64,000 nt of DNA from assembly GCA_002049455.2 (NCBI GenBank), contig KV919027.1, positions 1 to 64,000 on the forward strand, written 5' to 3'. Below the pieces are notes generated by a model. That model saw nothing but the letters and a program-made list of their open reading frames with translations. It was not told the DNA's origin and did no database searches. The position numbers were made by a program, and so were the translations under genes. The stretch comes from Porphyra umbilicalis. Lineage: Eukaryota > Rhodophyta > Bangiophyceae > Bangiales > Bangiaceae. Below, one piece after another: positions 1-9,697 of the stretch. Within the stretch, counting starts at the first letter, position 1. Every line of letters begins with the position of its first letter.

Positions 1-3000
1 CAGCCTCGCCGCCATTGCTGCCACCTGATGCGACGGCGACTCCACTTGGCACGGGGTTTGCCCGGGCAGGGCTTGGTATGATGGCGGCACCAGGCGAAGG
101 AGCTGCAGCAGGAGAAGACGACGACAACTGGTGGAGGCTCGTGCCCTTCTTCTCTGAGTCGACGTCCGTGTCGTCCACATGCGCACCGCTCTCGTCGTCC
201 AGCGCAGTCTGACGGGGCGAACCCGTTTCGGCAGCCGCTTGGAGCATCCCCGCCGTGTTCTTGGGTACTGACACGTTCTCGTCCGACTCAATATCGGCTG
301 CATCAAAACGCTCATCCTCCTCCTCGGCAGGGGTCGACGTCGGTGCTTGAGCCGGTCTCGTGGCCAACTCGGGTGTACCGACTTGACCACTAGACCACGG
401 AGACTTCCTGGCAGGTGCGACACGCGCAGCGGCCGGCGCGCTAGCGCCAGCAGCAGGTGCCGGGGCGGCTGGCTGCTCGTCTTCCGCCTCCGAGTCCACC
501 CCGGTGTCGTCCACATGTGCTCCGCTCTCATCGTCCAGCGCCTTCTCTAAGAACGCGTCCGTCTCGGCCGTCGCCTGAAGCATTCCCGCCGTGTTCTTGG
601 ACACTGGCGGCGGCTGGTCCTCATCGGACGAGTCGACACCCGCGTCATCAAATGCATCGTCGTGGTCGTTGTCATCGAGGGCCTTGTTGAGAAACGCGTC
701 GGTCTCGGCGGCGGCTACCTCCATGCGCGCCGCGCAAAAGGTCACCAGCGGCGGGGACTTCTTGGGTGCGGGCGATACGACGGGCTTGGCCGTTTCGGAA
801 GCCGTCGCAGAGCGGTCGGGCGACGGCTCAGAAGCGGCATCGACGGCAGCAGGTGCCCTGGCTTCCGCGACGGCTGCGGCAGCTGGCTGCTCGTCTTCCG
901 CCTCCGAGTCCACCCCCGTGTCGTCCACATGTGCTCCGCTCTCATCGTCCAGCGCCTTCTCTAAGAACGCGTCCGTCTCGGCCGTCGCCTGAAGCATTCC
1001 CGCCGTGTTCTTGGACACTGGCGGCGGCTCGTCCTCATCCGACGAGTCCACGCCCGCGTCGTCAAAGGCGTCGTCGTGGTCATTGTCGTCGAGGGCCTTG
1101 TTGAGAAACGCGTCGGTCTCGGCGGCGGCTACCTCCATGCGCGCCGCGCAAAAGGTCACCAGCGGCGGGGACTTCTTGGCCGGTGCGGGCGATACGACGG
1201 GCTTGGCCGTCTCGGAAGCCGTCGCAGAGCGGTCGGGCGACGGCTCAGAAGCGGCATCGACGGCAGCAAGTGCCCTGGCTTCCGCGACGGCTGCGGCAGC
1301 TGGCTGCTCGTCTTCCACCTCCGAGTCCACCCCCGTGTCGTCCACATGTGCCCCGCTCTCATCGTCCAGCGCCTTCTCTAAGAACGCGTCCGTCTCGGCC
1401 GTCGCCTGAAGCATTCCCGCCGTGTTCTTGGACACTGGCGGCGGCTGGTCCTCATCCGACGAGTCGACACCCGCGTCATCAAATGCATCGTCGTGGTCGT
1501 TGTCATCGAGGGCCTTGTTGAGAAACGCGTCGGTCTCGGCGGCGGCTACCTCCATGCGCGCCGCGCAAAAGGTCACCAGCGGCGGGGACTTCTTGGGTGC
1601 GGGCGATACGACGGGCTTGGCCGTCTCGGAAGCCGTCGCAGAGCGGTCGGGCGACGGCTCAGAAGCGGCATCGACGGCAGCAGGTGCCCTGGCTTCCGCG
1701 ACGGCTGCGGCAGCTGGCTGCTCGTCTTCCGCCTCCGAGTCCACCCCCGTGTCGTCCACATGTGCTCCGCTCTCATCGTCCAGCGCCTTCTCTAGGAACG
1801 CGTCCGTCTCGGCCGTCGCCTGAAGCATTCCCGCCGTATTCTTGGACACTGGCGGCGGCTGGTCCTCATCGGACGAGTCCACGCCCGCGTCATCAAAGGC
1901 GTCGTCGTGGTCATTGTCGTTGAGGGCCTTGTTCAAGAACTCGTCCGTCTCGGCCGCGGCGCGCGCCATGCGCGCCGCACAAAACGTGACGACCGGTCGT
2001 TTCGTGCCGGCAGCCGGCAGTTCGGCTGGCGGGGCCTGTGGGTCATTCCCCATCCCAGCCGCCCCCCGGTCGACCCTGTCAGGATGGCGGGGCATGGCGA
2101 CGTCGACCGTTTCGACACTACTGGCCGCCCGACCGCCGTCGTTTTCGTCTTCCCGGAGGAGCAGCTCGAGGCCAGCCGACTCTTGCGCGAGCGCGTCGAG
2201 CAACTCTCGCGTGCTTGGCGACGTCACCCCCGCGCTCGATGCGTCTGCTCGCGAGTCCTCCTCGCCGTCCACGTCGACGGAACATTCGCCCAGTCCAGCG
2301 GCGAGGAGCGCGTCCAGCTCGGCGACAGCGTCAGAGGGCGCCGCCGCACAGCCTGCGGCCGAAAGACCGGCCGGGGTCGCGCCCCTCGACGCGGACGCAG
2401 GCTCGGATGCGTCCCCACCGCTCGGCGGCACGGGCGTGCCGATATCATTCTCAAGGGCAGCGGCGGCGCCAGCCACGTTGTTCACCGCGGCGTCGACTAG
2501 AGCACCGGCAGTCACGACCGCCGATGCCGTGTCTGCTGGATCCGCCCCCACCCGAGTGCCGTTGGTGACCGCCGCCACACTGGAAGCGCCATGTGATGTC
2601 GGCAGCGGGGAACGCTCCGACTCGGCGGCCACCGAAGCGTCTGCCACCACAGCATTGCGCTCCCCCGACGGCTCGGCTTCGCCTGCCACCGGTGCCGGCG
2701 TCGTGTTCGCATGGGGCGCCGCGCCAACGCCTGCCACACCCTCCGTGGAGCCGGCGACCGGGGCGCCTGCCACCGATCCCAGGACGCCGGGAGAGCCCTC
2801 GCTCGGAGCCGGCTGGTCCACTCCAGGGGATGAACCCTGTGGTATGGGGAGCACTGCCGCCGGTGACTTGGAGACAGGGCGTGGTGAGGTCTCAGGGAAA
2901 TTGGCCACCGACGTCTCTGGCGCCTCGGCTTGGGGCGTCTGGGACGCCTGGGGCTGGGGCGTGTTGGCCGCCGACGACATGGACGTCTGGGACGCCGATG

Positions 3001-6000
3001 ATTGAGGCGTCTCGGCCGCCGATGACTCGGGCGTCTTGGAAGCCAATGACTGGAACGATTCGGCCTCCGATGACTGAAGCGTGTCCGCCACCGACGACTC
3101 GGGCGTCCCGTATCCCGACCGTTGAGGCGTTTCGGCCGCCACCGACGACTGGGGCGTCTCGGCCACGGACGGCTGGGGCGTCTCAGCGGTCGACGACCCG
3201 GATATCTCGGCCACTGATGACTGAGGCGTCTCGCCCACCGACGACTGGGGCGTTTCGACCGCCGACGACTGAGGCGTCTCCACCCCATACGGATTACCAG
3301 CCGCCAACAATTGAGGCGTCCCGGCCGTTGACGATGGGGGCGCCTCGACCACTGACGACTGGGGCGTCTCGGCGGCCGATGGCTGGGGCGTCTTGGCAGC
3401 GAATGATGGACGCGTCACGGCCATCAAGGACTCGGGCGTCCCGTCCCCTGACGATCGAGGCGTCTCGGCCGCCGCTGACGGCTCGGGCATCTCGGCTACT
3501 GCCAACAGCCCGGGTGTAGCGGCCACCGCCGACGACTCGGGCGTCTCGCCCGCCGACAATTGGGACGACTCGCCAGCCGACGACTGGGGCGTCTTGGCCG
3601 CAAACGATGGAGGTATATCAGCCATCAAGGACTCGGGCGTCCCGCCCCCCGACGATAGAGGCGTTTCGGCCGCCGCCGACGACTCGGGCGTCTCGACAAC
3701 CGCGGACGACTCGGGCGTCTCGCCTGCCCCCGACGACTCGGGCGTCTCGCCCGCCTCCGACGACCCGGGCTTCGCGGCTACCCTCGACGACTCGGGTGTC
3801 GTGGCCACCGCCGACGACCCGGGCTTCGCGGCTACCCTCGACGACTCGGGTGTCGTGGCCACCGCCGACGACCCGGGCTTCGCGGCTACCCTCGACGACT
3901 CGGGTGTCGTGGCCACCGCCGACGACCCGGGGGTCGCGGCCACCGCCGACGACTGGGCTGTCTCGCCCGCCGACGATCGGGTCATCTCGCCGGCCGACGA
4001 CTGGGGCGCCTTGGCAGCACACGATGAAGGCATCTCGGACATCAAGGACTCGGGCGTCCCGCCCCTTGACGTCCCGGGCGTCTCGCCAGCCACCGACAAC
4101 CCAGGCGTCTCGCAAGCCGCCCACGGCCCGAGCGTCGCGGCCACCGCCGACGGCTCGGGTGTCCCGGCCGCCGCCGACGACCCGGGTGTCTCGGCCGCCG
4201 CCGACGACTCGGGCGTCGTGGCCGCCGCCGACGACTCTGGCGTCGCGGCCACCGCCGATGACTCGGGCGTCTCGGCTGCCGCCGACGACCCGGGTGTCTC
4301 GGCCGCCGCCGACGACTCTGGCGTGGCGGCCACCGCCGACGAGCCGGGTGACTCGACGGCCGCCGACTGGGGTGTCTCGGCGACCGACGACTGGGGCGTC
4401 TTGGCCACGAACGATGGAGGCGTCAGGGCCATCAACGACTCGGGCGTCTCGCCCCCGGACGATGGAGGCGTCTCGGACGCCGCCGATGACTCGGGCGTCT
4501 CGCCCGCCGCCGACGACCCGGGCGTCTCGCCAGCCGCCGCAAAGCCGGGCGTCGAGGCTACCGCTGACGACTCGGGCGTCGCAGCCACCGCCAAAGACAT
4601 AGGCGTCTCGGCCGTTGAGGACTGGGGCGACTCGCCGGCCGACGGCTGGGGCGTCGCGTCCGCAAACGATGGCGGCATCTCGGCCATCAAGGACTCCGGC
4701 GTCCCACCGCCCAAAGATAGAGGCGTCTCGCCCGCCGATGACCACTCGGGCGTCTCGCCCGTCGCCAACGACCCGGCAGTCTCTGCCGCCACCGACGACC
4801 CGGGCGTCGCGGCCGCCGCCGACGACGCGGGCGTCGCCCCCGCCGCCGCAAAGCCGGGCGTCGAGGCCACCGCCGACGACTCGGGCGACTCGCCCGCCGC
4901 CAACGACGCGGACGCCTCGCCCGCCGACGGCTGGGGCGTCCCGCCGTCTGACGACGGGGGCGTCGCGGCCGTAAAGGGTGGAGGCGTCGCGGTCGCCGAC
5001 GACTCGGGTGTTCCGGCCGCCCACCGTTGCGGCGTCGCGGTGGCGGCGCGTTGGCTCCCCCCCAGAGACCCCACCGCCGCCGGCAGCGCCGCCGCCGCCA
5101 CAGCCGCCCCGGCCGGCGCGTCGCCCCACCCACCGTCCCCACAGCCCGACGCGTCCGCCCGACCGCCGGCACGCGCACGGTCCACGGCGAGCGCCGTCGC
5201 GGCCGACGCCCCCCCGCGCGCAGGCCCGACGCCCCGCTCCGCGTCCGACGCGACCGACGCAAACGCATCGTCGAGCAGCTCGTCGGTCGCCCGCCGCGTG
5301 GCGGTGACGGCGGCCGCCGCCGCCACCGCCGCCGCGTCCACAGCCTCCGTGGCGGCCGCCGGGGGCGGCGCCGGCGGCGGCACGCCCCCCGCACCGGCGC
5401 CGGCGGCGGCACGCGCCGCCGCGGGCGGCGGCGCGGCGGCACGTGGCGGCGACGCGGTCACGGCCGTCGCGTCGGGTGGCGTGCCGGCCGGGGCGGCGGG
5501 GGGTGGGCCGACCTTCCCCACGGGCTCGGGCACGTCGGCCACGCGCGCCGCCGCCGCGCGGGCGCGCGGGGACGATGGCGGCACCCACCCGCGGGGCGTG
5601 CCCAGCGGCGTCTCCTCAGCCCCGTCGCGCCCGTCGCCGCCGACGCCGCGGCCGCCCCGCCGCGACGGGGAGAGGATGCTCGACCGGTCGCCCTGCGCGG
5701 CCGCCGCCAACCCCGACCAAATGTCGTCCTCGTACGGCTCGGAGCGGGCGTCGACAAAGTCGGCCGAATCCTCGTCGCTGAGCCCGTCGTCGTCGACCAG
5801 CTCCCCGTCATCGCCGTCGCCGTCGCCGCCATCGTTAGTGTCGGCGGCAGCCGCTGCCACGGCGGGGCTGACAGCAGCCGCCTGCTTCTCCGCCGCGGCT
5901 TGGCGGCCCGCGTGGAGGCGCCCGAGCGCAATCATAATGTCGGCGGCCACCTCCTTCAACGCCTCCCGGTCCGCGTCGACCGCCTCCGACGCCGTGTCCG

Positions 6001-6460
6001 CCACGGCCCCGTCCAAAAAGGCCATGGCGTCGTCATACGTCCCCGCCGCCGTCTCTGCGGCGGCGCTGGAGGCGGCGCCCGAGACGGGCGCCAAAAACCC
6101 AACAACGGCCACCTGGAACGCCTCGAGGCGGCCGCGCCCCTCTGCAACGGTGCGGAACCAGCCGGGGTCGGCGGCGGCGGCCACCGCAGCGGCGCCAGCG
6201 GTGGCGGCCATGGCGGTGGCGGCGGCGGCGGCATTGGCGTCCCCCTCCTCGCTGTGACTCACACACAGCCGGTCGAGCAGGCTCACCGCCCGCTTGCGAA
6301 ACGCCTCGAGCAGCGCCTGTACCTCCCCGTCGCCGTCTGCTTGGCGGGACAGCTTGCGGCTGAGGACGCCGAGGAGGCTCGACCGCCGGTGGGCGAGCGC
6401 CCCATCACTCTCAAAGTCCGAGTCGCTGCCCCCAAGACTGAGCTCCTCCGCCACGTCCAT
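1..6460 (-). CDS. Giant acidic, multiply repetitive protein of unknown function (3' end outside window)
   Basis: I do not recognise a family. The frame opens at an ATG at 6460 (reading leftwards, starts MDVAEELSLGGSDSDF) and has no stop in the stretches I checked, giving about 2153 codons cut by the window edge. Residues 1-220 are Ala-rich and probably helical. An acidic patch with ELVDDDGLSDEDSADFVDA lies near residue 220. Residues about 470-1180 are degenerate repeats of the type TPESSA plus four small residues, rich in S/T-P sites. A Ser/Ala/Pro linker follows, then from about residue 1500 an acidic array of 138/139-residue repeats built on TDAFLxKALDD. No signal peptide or membrane segment is visible. 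Plus-strand ORFs across this region are shadows: only the minus frame gives acidic, periodic, Asp/Glu-rich protein throughout. S/T-P density suggests a phosphorylated or scaffold-like protein, which is inference. The 5' leader is a CCG-rich run. Confidence 0.7.
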   Translation of the reverse strand, partial: MDVAEELSLGGSDSDFESDGALAHRRSSLLGVLSRKLSRQADGDGEVQALLEAFRKRAVSLLDRLCVSHSEEGDANAAAAATAMAATAGAAAVAAAADPGWFRTVAEGRGRLEAFQVAVVGFLAPVSGAASSAAAETAAGTYDDAMAFLDGAVADTASEAVDADREALKEVAADIMIALGRLHAGRQAAAEKQAAAVSPAVAAAAADTNDGGDGDGDDGELVDDDGLSDEDSADFVDARSEPYEDDIWSGLAAAAQGDRSSILSPSRRGGRGVGGDGRDGAEETPLGTPRGWVPPSSPRARAAAARVADVPEPVGKVGPPPAAPAGTPPDATAVTASPPRAAAPPPAAARAAAGAGAGGVPPPAPPPAAATEAVDAAAVAAAAAVTATRRATDELLDDAFASVASDAERGVGPARGGASAATALAVDRARAGGRADASGCGDGGWGDAPAGAAVAAAALPAAVGSLGGSQRAATATPQRWAAGTPESSATATPPPFTAATPPSSDGGTPQPSAGEASASLAAGESPESSAVASTPGFAAAGATPASSAAAATPGSSVAAETAGSLATGETPEWSSAGETPLSLGGGTPESLMAEMPPSFADATPQPSAGESPQSSTAETPMSLAVAATPESSAVASTPGFAAAGETPGSSAAGETPESSAASETPPSSGGETPESLMALTPPSFVAKTPQSSVAETPQSAAVESPGSSAVAATPESSAAAETPGSSAAAETPESSAVAATPESSAAATTPESSAAAETPGSSAAAGTPEPSAVAATLGPWAACETPGLSVAGETPGTSRGGTPESLMSEMPSSCAAKAPQSSAGEMTRSSAGETAQSSAVAATPGSSAVATTPESSRVAAKPGSSAVATTPESSRVAAKPGSSAVATTPESSRVAAKPGSSEAGETPESSGAGETPESSAVVETPESSAAAETPLSSGGGTPESLMADIPPSFAAKTPQSSAGESSQLSAGETPESSAVAATPGLLAVAEMPEPSAAAETPRSSGDGTPESLMAVTRPSFAAKTPQPSAAETPQSSVVEAPPSSTAGTPQLLAAGNPYGVETPQSSAVETPQSSVGETPQSSVAEISGSSTAETPQPSVAETPQSSVAAETPQRSGYGTPESSVADTLQSSEAESFQSLASKTPESSAAETPQSSASQTSMSSAANTPQPQASQTPQAEAPETSVANFPETSPRPVSKSPAAVLPIPQGSSPGVDQPAPSEGSPGVLGSVAGAPVAGSTEGVAGVGAAPHANTTPAPVAGEAEPSGERNAVVADASVAAESERSPLPTSHGASSVAAVTNGTRVGADPADTASAVVTAGALVDAAVNNVAGAAAALENDIGTPVPPSGGDASEPASASRGATPAGLSAAGCAAAPSDAVAELDALLAAGLGECSVDVDGEEDSRADASSAGVTSPSTRELLDALAQESAGLELLLREDENDGGRAASSVETVDVAMPRHPDRVDRGAAGMGNDPQAPPAELPAAGTKRPVVTFCAARMARAAAETDEFLNKALNDNDHDDAFDDAGVDSSDEDQPPPVSKNTAGMLQATAETDAFLEKALDDESGAHVDDTGVDSEAEDEQPAAAAVAEARAPAAVDAASEPSPDRSATASETAKPVVSPAPKKSPPLVTFCAARMEVAAAETDAFLNKALDDNDHDDAFDDAGVDSSDEDQPPPVSKNTAGMLQATAETDAFLEKALDDESGAHVDDTGVDSEVEDEQPAAAAVAEARALAAVDAASEPSPDRSATASETAKPVVSPAPAKKSPPLVTFCAARMEVAAAETDAFLNKALDDNDHDDAFDDAGVDSSDEDEPPPVSKNTAGMLQATAETDAFLEKALDDESGAHVDDTGVDSEAEDEQPAAAAVAEARAPAAVDAASEPSPDRSATASETAKPVVSPAPKKSPPLVTFCAARMEVAAAETDAFLNKALDDNDHDDAFDDAGVDSSDEDQPPPVSKNTAGMLQATAETDAFLEKALDDESGAHVDDTGVDSEAEDEQPAAPAPAAGASAPAAARVAPARKSPWSSGQVGTPELATRPAQAPTSTPAEEEDERFDAADIESDENVSVPKNTAGMLQAAAETGSPRQTALDDESGAHVDDTDVDSEKKGTSLHQLSSSSPAAAPSPGAAIIPSPARANPVPSGVAVASGGSNGGEA
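200..1960 (-). repeat. Tandem 414/417-bp coding repeat in the giant gene
   Basis: Near-identical units recur at 414, 417 and 414 nt spacing (equivalent points at 591, 1005, 1422 and 1836), with a diverged partial unit at about 200-590. All spacings are multiples of three, so the frame is kept. Each unit contains two related halves, one with TDAFLNKALDDNDHDD and one with TDAFLEKALDDESGAHVDD, each ending in a GVDS acidic tract followed by EDQP or EDEQP. The near identity suggests recent unequal exchange or gene conversion. Confidence 0.9.
2930..5040 (-). repeat. Degenerate about 10-codon TPESSA-type repeat region
   Basis: The plus strand shows recurring GACGACTCGGGCGTC-like blocks. Read on the minus strand these give TPESSAVAA, TPGSSAAAE and TPQSSAAE units with roughly 30-nt spacing and variable length. 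Inside it, 3771-3932 holds three almost exact 54-bp (18-codon) copies of TPESSRVAAKPGSSAVAT. The repeats stay in frame. Confidence 0.85.
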
Positions 6461-7717
6461 CGTCGCGGCGGCGGCGGCGGCGGCGGCACCGCCACGGGCG
6501 CCCGCCGCACCGTCCGTGGGGACGTGGCCGGCCCGCAAGGACCCCCGGGGCGGTCAGCGACCGCCACACCGCCCGCCGCGTCCGCCGCGTCAACGTCGCG
6601 CGTCGACTCGGCCAAACCCACCGTCACGAGGCGAGCTCCCGCCCCCCCCCTCCAAAGCCTGCGTCGGCGGCGGCCGGGCGCGGGGTGGCTCCCACGGGCG
6701 GCCGTCGACGCGGTGCGGGCGGCCGCACGCCCCCAACGTCCGCCGCGGGCGACTGCGGTGCACGCCCGCGTCGGGGGCGCCCGACGACGAGCCGCGCGGC
6801 ACGGTGCGGGCGGGGCCGTGTAACCCGCCGGCGCTCCCCACCCCCCCCTGCCGACATCATCCCGCAGGCGCCACGCCCCCCGCGTGCGGCGCCGCGCACC
6901 CCTCCCCTCCCCCCCCCCCTCGCAAGCGGCCCCGTGCGCCGCCACGTCGTTGCGACCACACCCCGCGCGGCCGCCTGGCCGTGACGCGAAGACGACGGCG
7001 GGACGCCCGCCCCCCCCCCCCCCCCCCCCCCCCGCACCGTGAGCGGGTACCGTGGCCGCCCGCCCGCCCCCCGCTGCACGGGCGGTGGCGGAGAGGGGCG
7101 GGGTTCTGGGACCAGGGGGGAAGGCGGCCCGCCGCGGTGCGCGGCCGCTCACCCGTCCGTCTGACAAAACGCAGGCCGTCAGAAGCATGGGGGGTGCCCG
7201 ACGGGGGGCGTCCCCGCCGCCCTTGCGTGGAGCCGGCCGGGGCGGGCGCACCCCCCCCCCCCCCCATCCGTCGGCGCCCGCTGCGCGCGCCACGGGGACC
7301 GCCGCGGGGAGGGACCCACAAGCAAACGCGGACCCCCACGCGCCCGCCGCCGACGCCCGCACACCCGCGCCGGCGGGGGACGCAAGGGGCGCGCGGCCGC
7401 GCCGCGCCGTCGCGCCGTCAAATGATTTTTTCCGCTCGTGCCGCCGCGCGGCCGCTGGCGCGGCGCGCGGCGGGAGAAGAGATCACGGGGAGGGGGGGGG
7501 CGCCGCCGCCGGGCGGCCGTCTGGCCACCTCATGCGGCAGCGCTACTCGCAGTAGGCACGGTTGGCGCGCGGGGGGCGGACGCAGCAGGCCGCGGCGTGA
7601 GCGCCGGGTCCAGCGGGGGACGCGGCACGGCCTTTCGGCGGGGTGCACTCTGGCGGGGTGTGCTGCACACATAACACAAGCGTGGAAAAACAAGCAAGAG
7701 GCGCCGCCACACCACTG
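6461..7717. other. Extremely GC-rich intergenic/leader region
   Basis: The region lies upstream of the giant minus-strand gene. It is dominated by C and G homopolymers (a run of about 20 C near 7012-7031) and CCG/GGC repeats. Open frames exist in several phases, but none gives a protein with non-random composition, so I call no gene. It should contain the promoter and 5' UTR of the giant gene. No TATA-like motif stands out. Confidence 0.5.
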
Positions 7718-8367
7718 CGCGGTGGTGCTTATCGTGTGTTGACGCGCAAACGCGTTTTTCTTGTAAAAAGCTCCGTAAAAATCTTGTGGACCGCCCTGGA
7801 TGGGGCCGGAAACGGCGATTTCGCCCACAACAATTTGCGCAGCGGAAGTGCGCGTCGTCCGGTTTGTCAACTTTACGTCATCCAAACCATCTCGGGGCGC
7901 TGAGCACGGCCATAGCCTTCCCTCAGTCCGGACGCCGCTTGCCTGCGCTTCACAAAAAGTTGCGACGTCAGCATCTTACGGAGGGGGCCGAGCTACAGAA
8001 CGACCATGTCGCTTACGCTGTAGGCATTGACAATCTCCCCACAGTCAGCAGCCCGCGCAGCTGGCCAACAACAGCCACATATGCGGTGATGCGGTCGATA
8101 TTGATTGACGATTGGATCATGGAGACCCTTAGCCGTCATGGCGATTGGCTCCGTGTCGCTCTTGACAGCTGGGGATTTTTTCTGTAGGATACCAGCTTGT
8201 GGTTCACTCTGTAAAAAGAAAGCCACCAACTCTTGCGGCCTCTTCCGCAGTTCTTCCACAGTTCTTCCACAAATCGACGCCCTTGCGGAGGGCCTTACGG
8301 AGGGGGTTTCGGAGCCTCTTACAAGAAAAACGCGTTTGCGCGTGAACACACGATAAGCACCACTGCG
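7718..8367. mobile_element. 650-bp MITE-like element with 58-bp terminal inverted repeats
   Basis: The left end (7718-7775) and the reverse complement of the right end (8310-8367) match at 54 of 58 positions, sharing GTGGTGCTTATCGTGTGTT and ACGCGCAAACGCGTTTTTC. The trinucleotide CTG lies directly outside both ends (7715-7717 and 8368-8370), a possible 3-bp target duplication, which would fit PIF/Harbinger- or CACTA-type transposition; three bases are weak evidence. The interior has no coding frame. It is less GC-rich than its surroundings and contains GTTCTTCCACA twice near 8250-8272. It sits between the divergent starts of the giant gene and RRP9. Confidence 0.85.
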
Positions 8368-8660
8368 CTGGTGCAGCCGACGATGCGGACTTGCATGCGG
8401 CCCGTCGGGCGGTGGGGGGGATCAACTAGGCCATTTCGGGGCCGGCTCAACTACATTGCGGATCCGTTTCACCCGTCTGTGCGCCGCCGTCGTCGCGGCG
8501 CGGGGGGCGTCGTGCCCCCCCCCGGCGGCACCGCGAGCGCCCCAGCGCCGCCCCCGCCCGCGTCGAGCCGACCGTCCCCCACCCCCGCCCGTTGCCGTGC
8601 CAGCCGTCGCGGCCGACCTTGGCGGTGCCCCCGCTGCCGCGCGCCCGCGGCCCGCGCGCC

Positions 8661-8697
8661 ATGGCCAAGCGGCGACGCGGCGCCGCCGGCGGCCGTG

Positions 8698-8754
<57 letters not shown>

Positions 8755-8966
8755 GTGGTGGTGGCCGCCGTCGGTCCGACGCCCCCCCCGCCGGGCGCCC
8801 GACGTCCAAGCGCGCGCGCGCGCGCGCGGCCGCCGACGATGAGGAAATCGATTCCGACTTGGACGTGGAGCCCCCCCCCCCCCCCCCCGCCGCCCGGCGG
8901 GCGCGCGCTCCCCTGGCCACCGCACGCCCGCTCCTCCCCGGCAAGGACGGCGGCGATGATGACGAT

Positions 8967-8997
<31 letters not shown>

Positions 8998-9664
8998 GGC
9001 CGACCGACAGCGACGGGCCGAGTGGGGCCTCGGACGGCGGCGGCGGGGACGCCTCGCCCGACGTGTCGGACGAGGACGAGACGCCCGCGGAGAAGCGCGG
9101 GCGCCTCGCACGCGCCTACCTCCGCCGCCTCGGCATGGCGTCGGATGAGGAGGCGGACGGCGGGGGCGACGGGGGCGGGGACGGCGCCCCCCCCCCCCCC
9201 GGCGACGATGACGGGTCCGCAACGGACGCCACCTCTGACGATGAGGAGGCGCGGGGCATCACCCGGCCGGCGGGTGGGACCGCCAATGAGCGCCTCGCCG
9301 CCGCCGCGGCGGCCGCGTCGGGGACGGGCGTCACCCGCCGCGCCGACGCCCTCCGCCGCACCCTCCCCGGCACCGTGGCGACGGCGGTGCGGGGCCACCA
9401 CAAGCCCCCCACGTGCGTGGCCCTCACCGCCGACGGGGGGACGGCGGTGAGTGGGGGGAAGGACTCGGCGCTGCTGCTGTGGGATGTGGCCACGGGCACG
9501 CGCGCGCGCGTCTACCCGGCGGGGAATAAGCGCTCCCACGGGCGCACGCCGGCGGCGGCAGACGGCCACATTGGCGACGTGCTCGCCGTCGCGCTGACGG
9601 ATGACGGGCGCGTCGTCGCGTCGGCCGGCCGCGACGGCCTCGTGCGGTTGTGGGATGGGCGCGT

Positions 9665-9697
<33 letters not shown>

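Noticed and set aside
200-5040. Regular repeats as a possible CRISPR array or satellite
   Set aside because: Units are coding, in frame, contiguous or degenerate, with no unique spacers. The context is eukaryotic.
3393-6257. Plus-strand 954-codon frame with DDSGVSAAADDSGV-like repeats
   Set aside because: It is antisense to the longer minus-strand frame. It ends in Pro/Ala/Ser babble, while the minus frame gives consistent acidic protein and extends through all repeat types.
6283-7362. Minus-strand 359-codon frame upstream of the giant gene
   Set aside because: It is an Arg/Gly/Ala-rich translation of homopolymer-rich DNA with no motifs, and it overlaps the giant gene's start in another frame.
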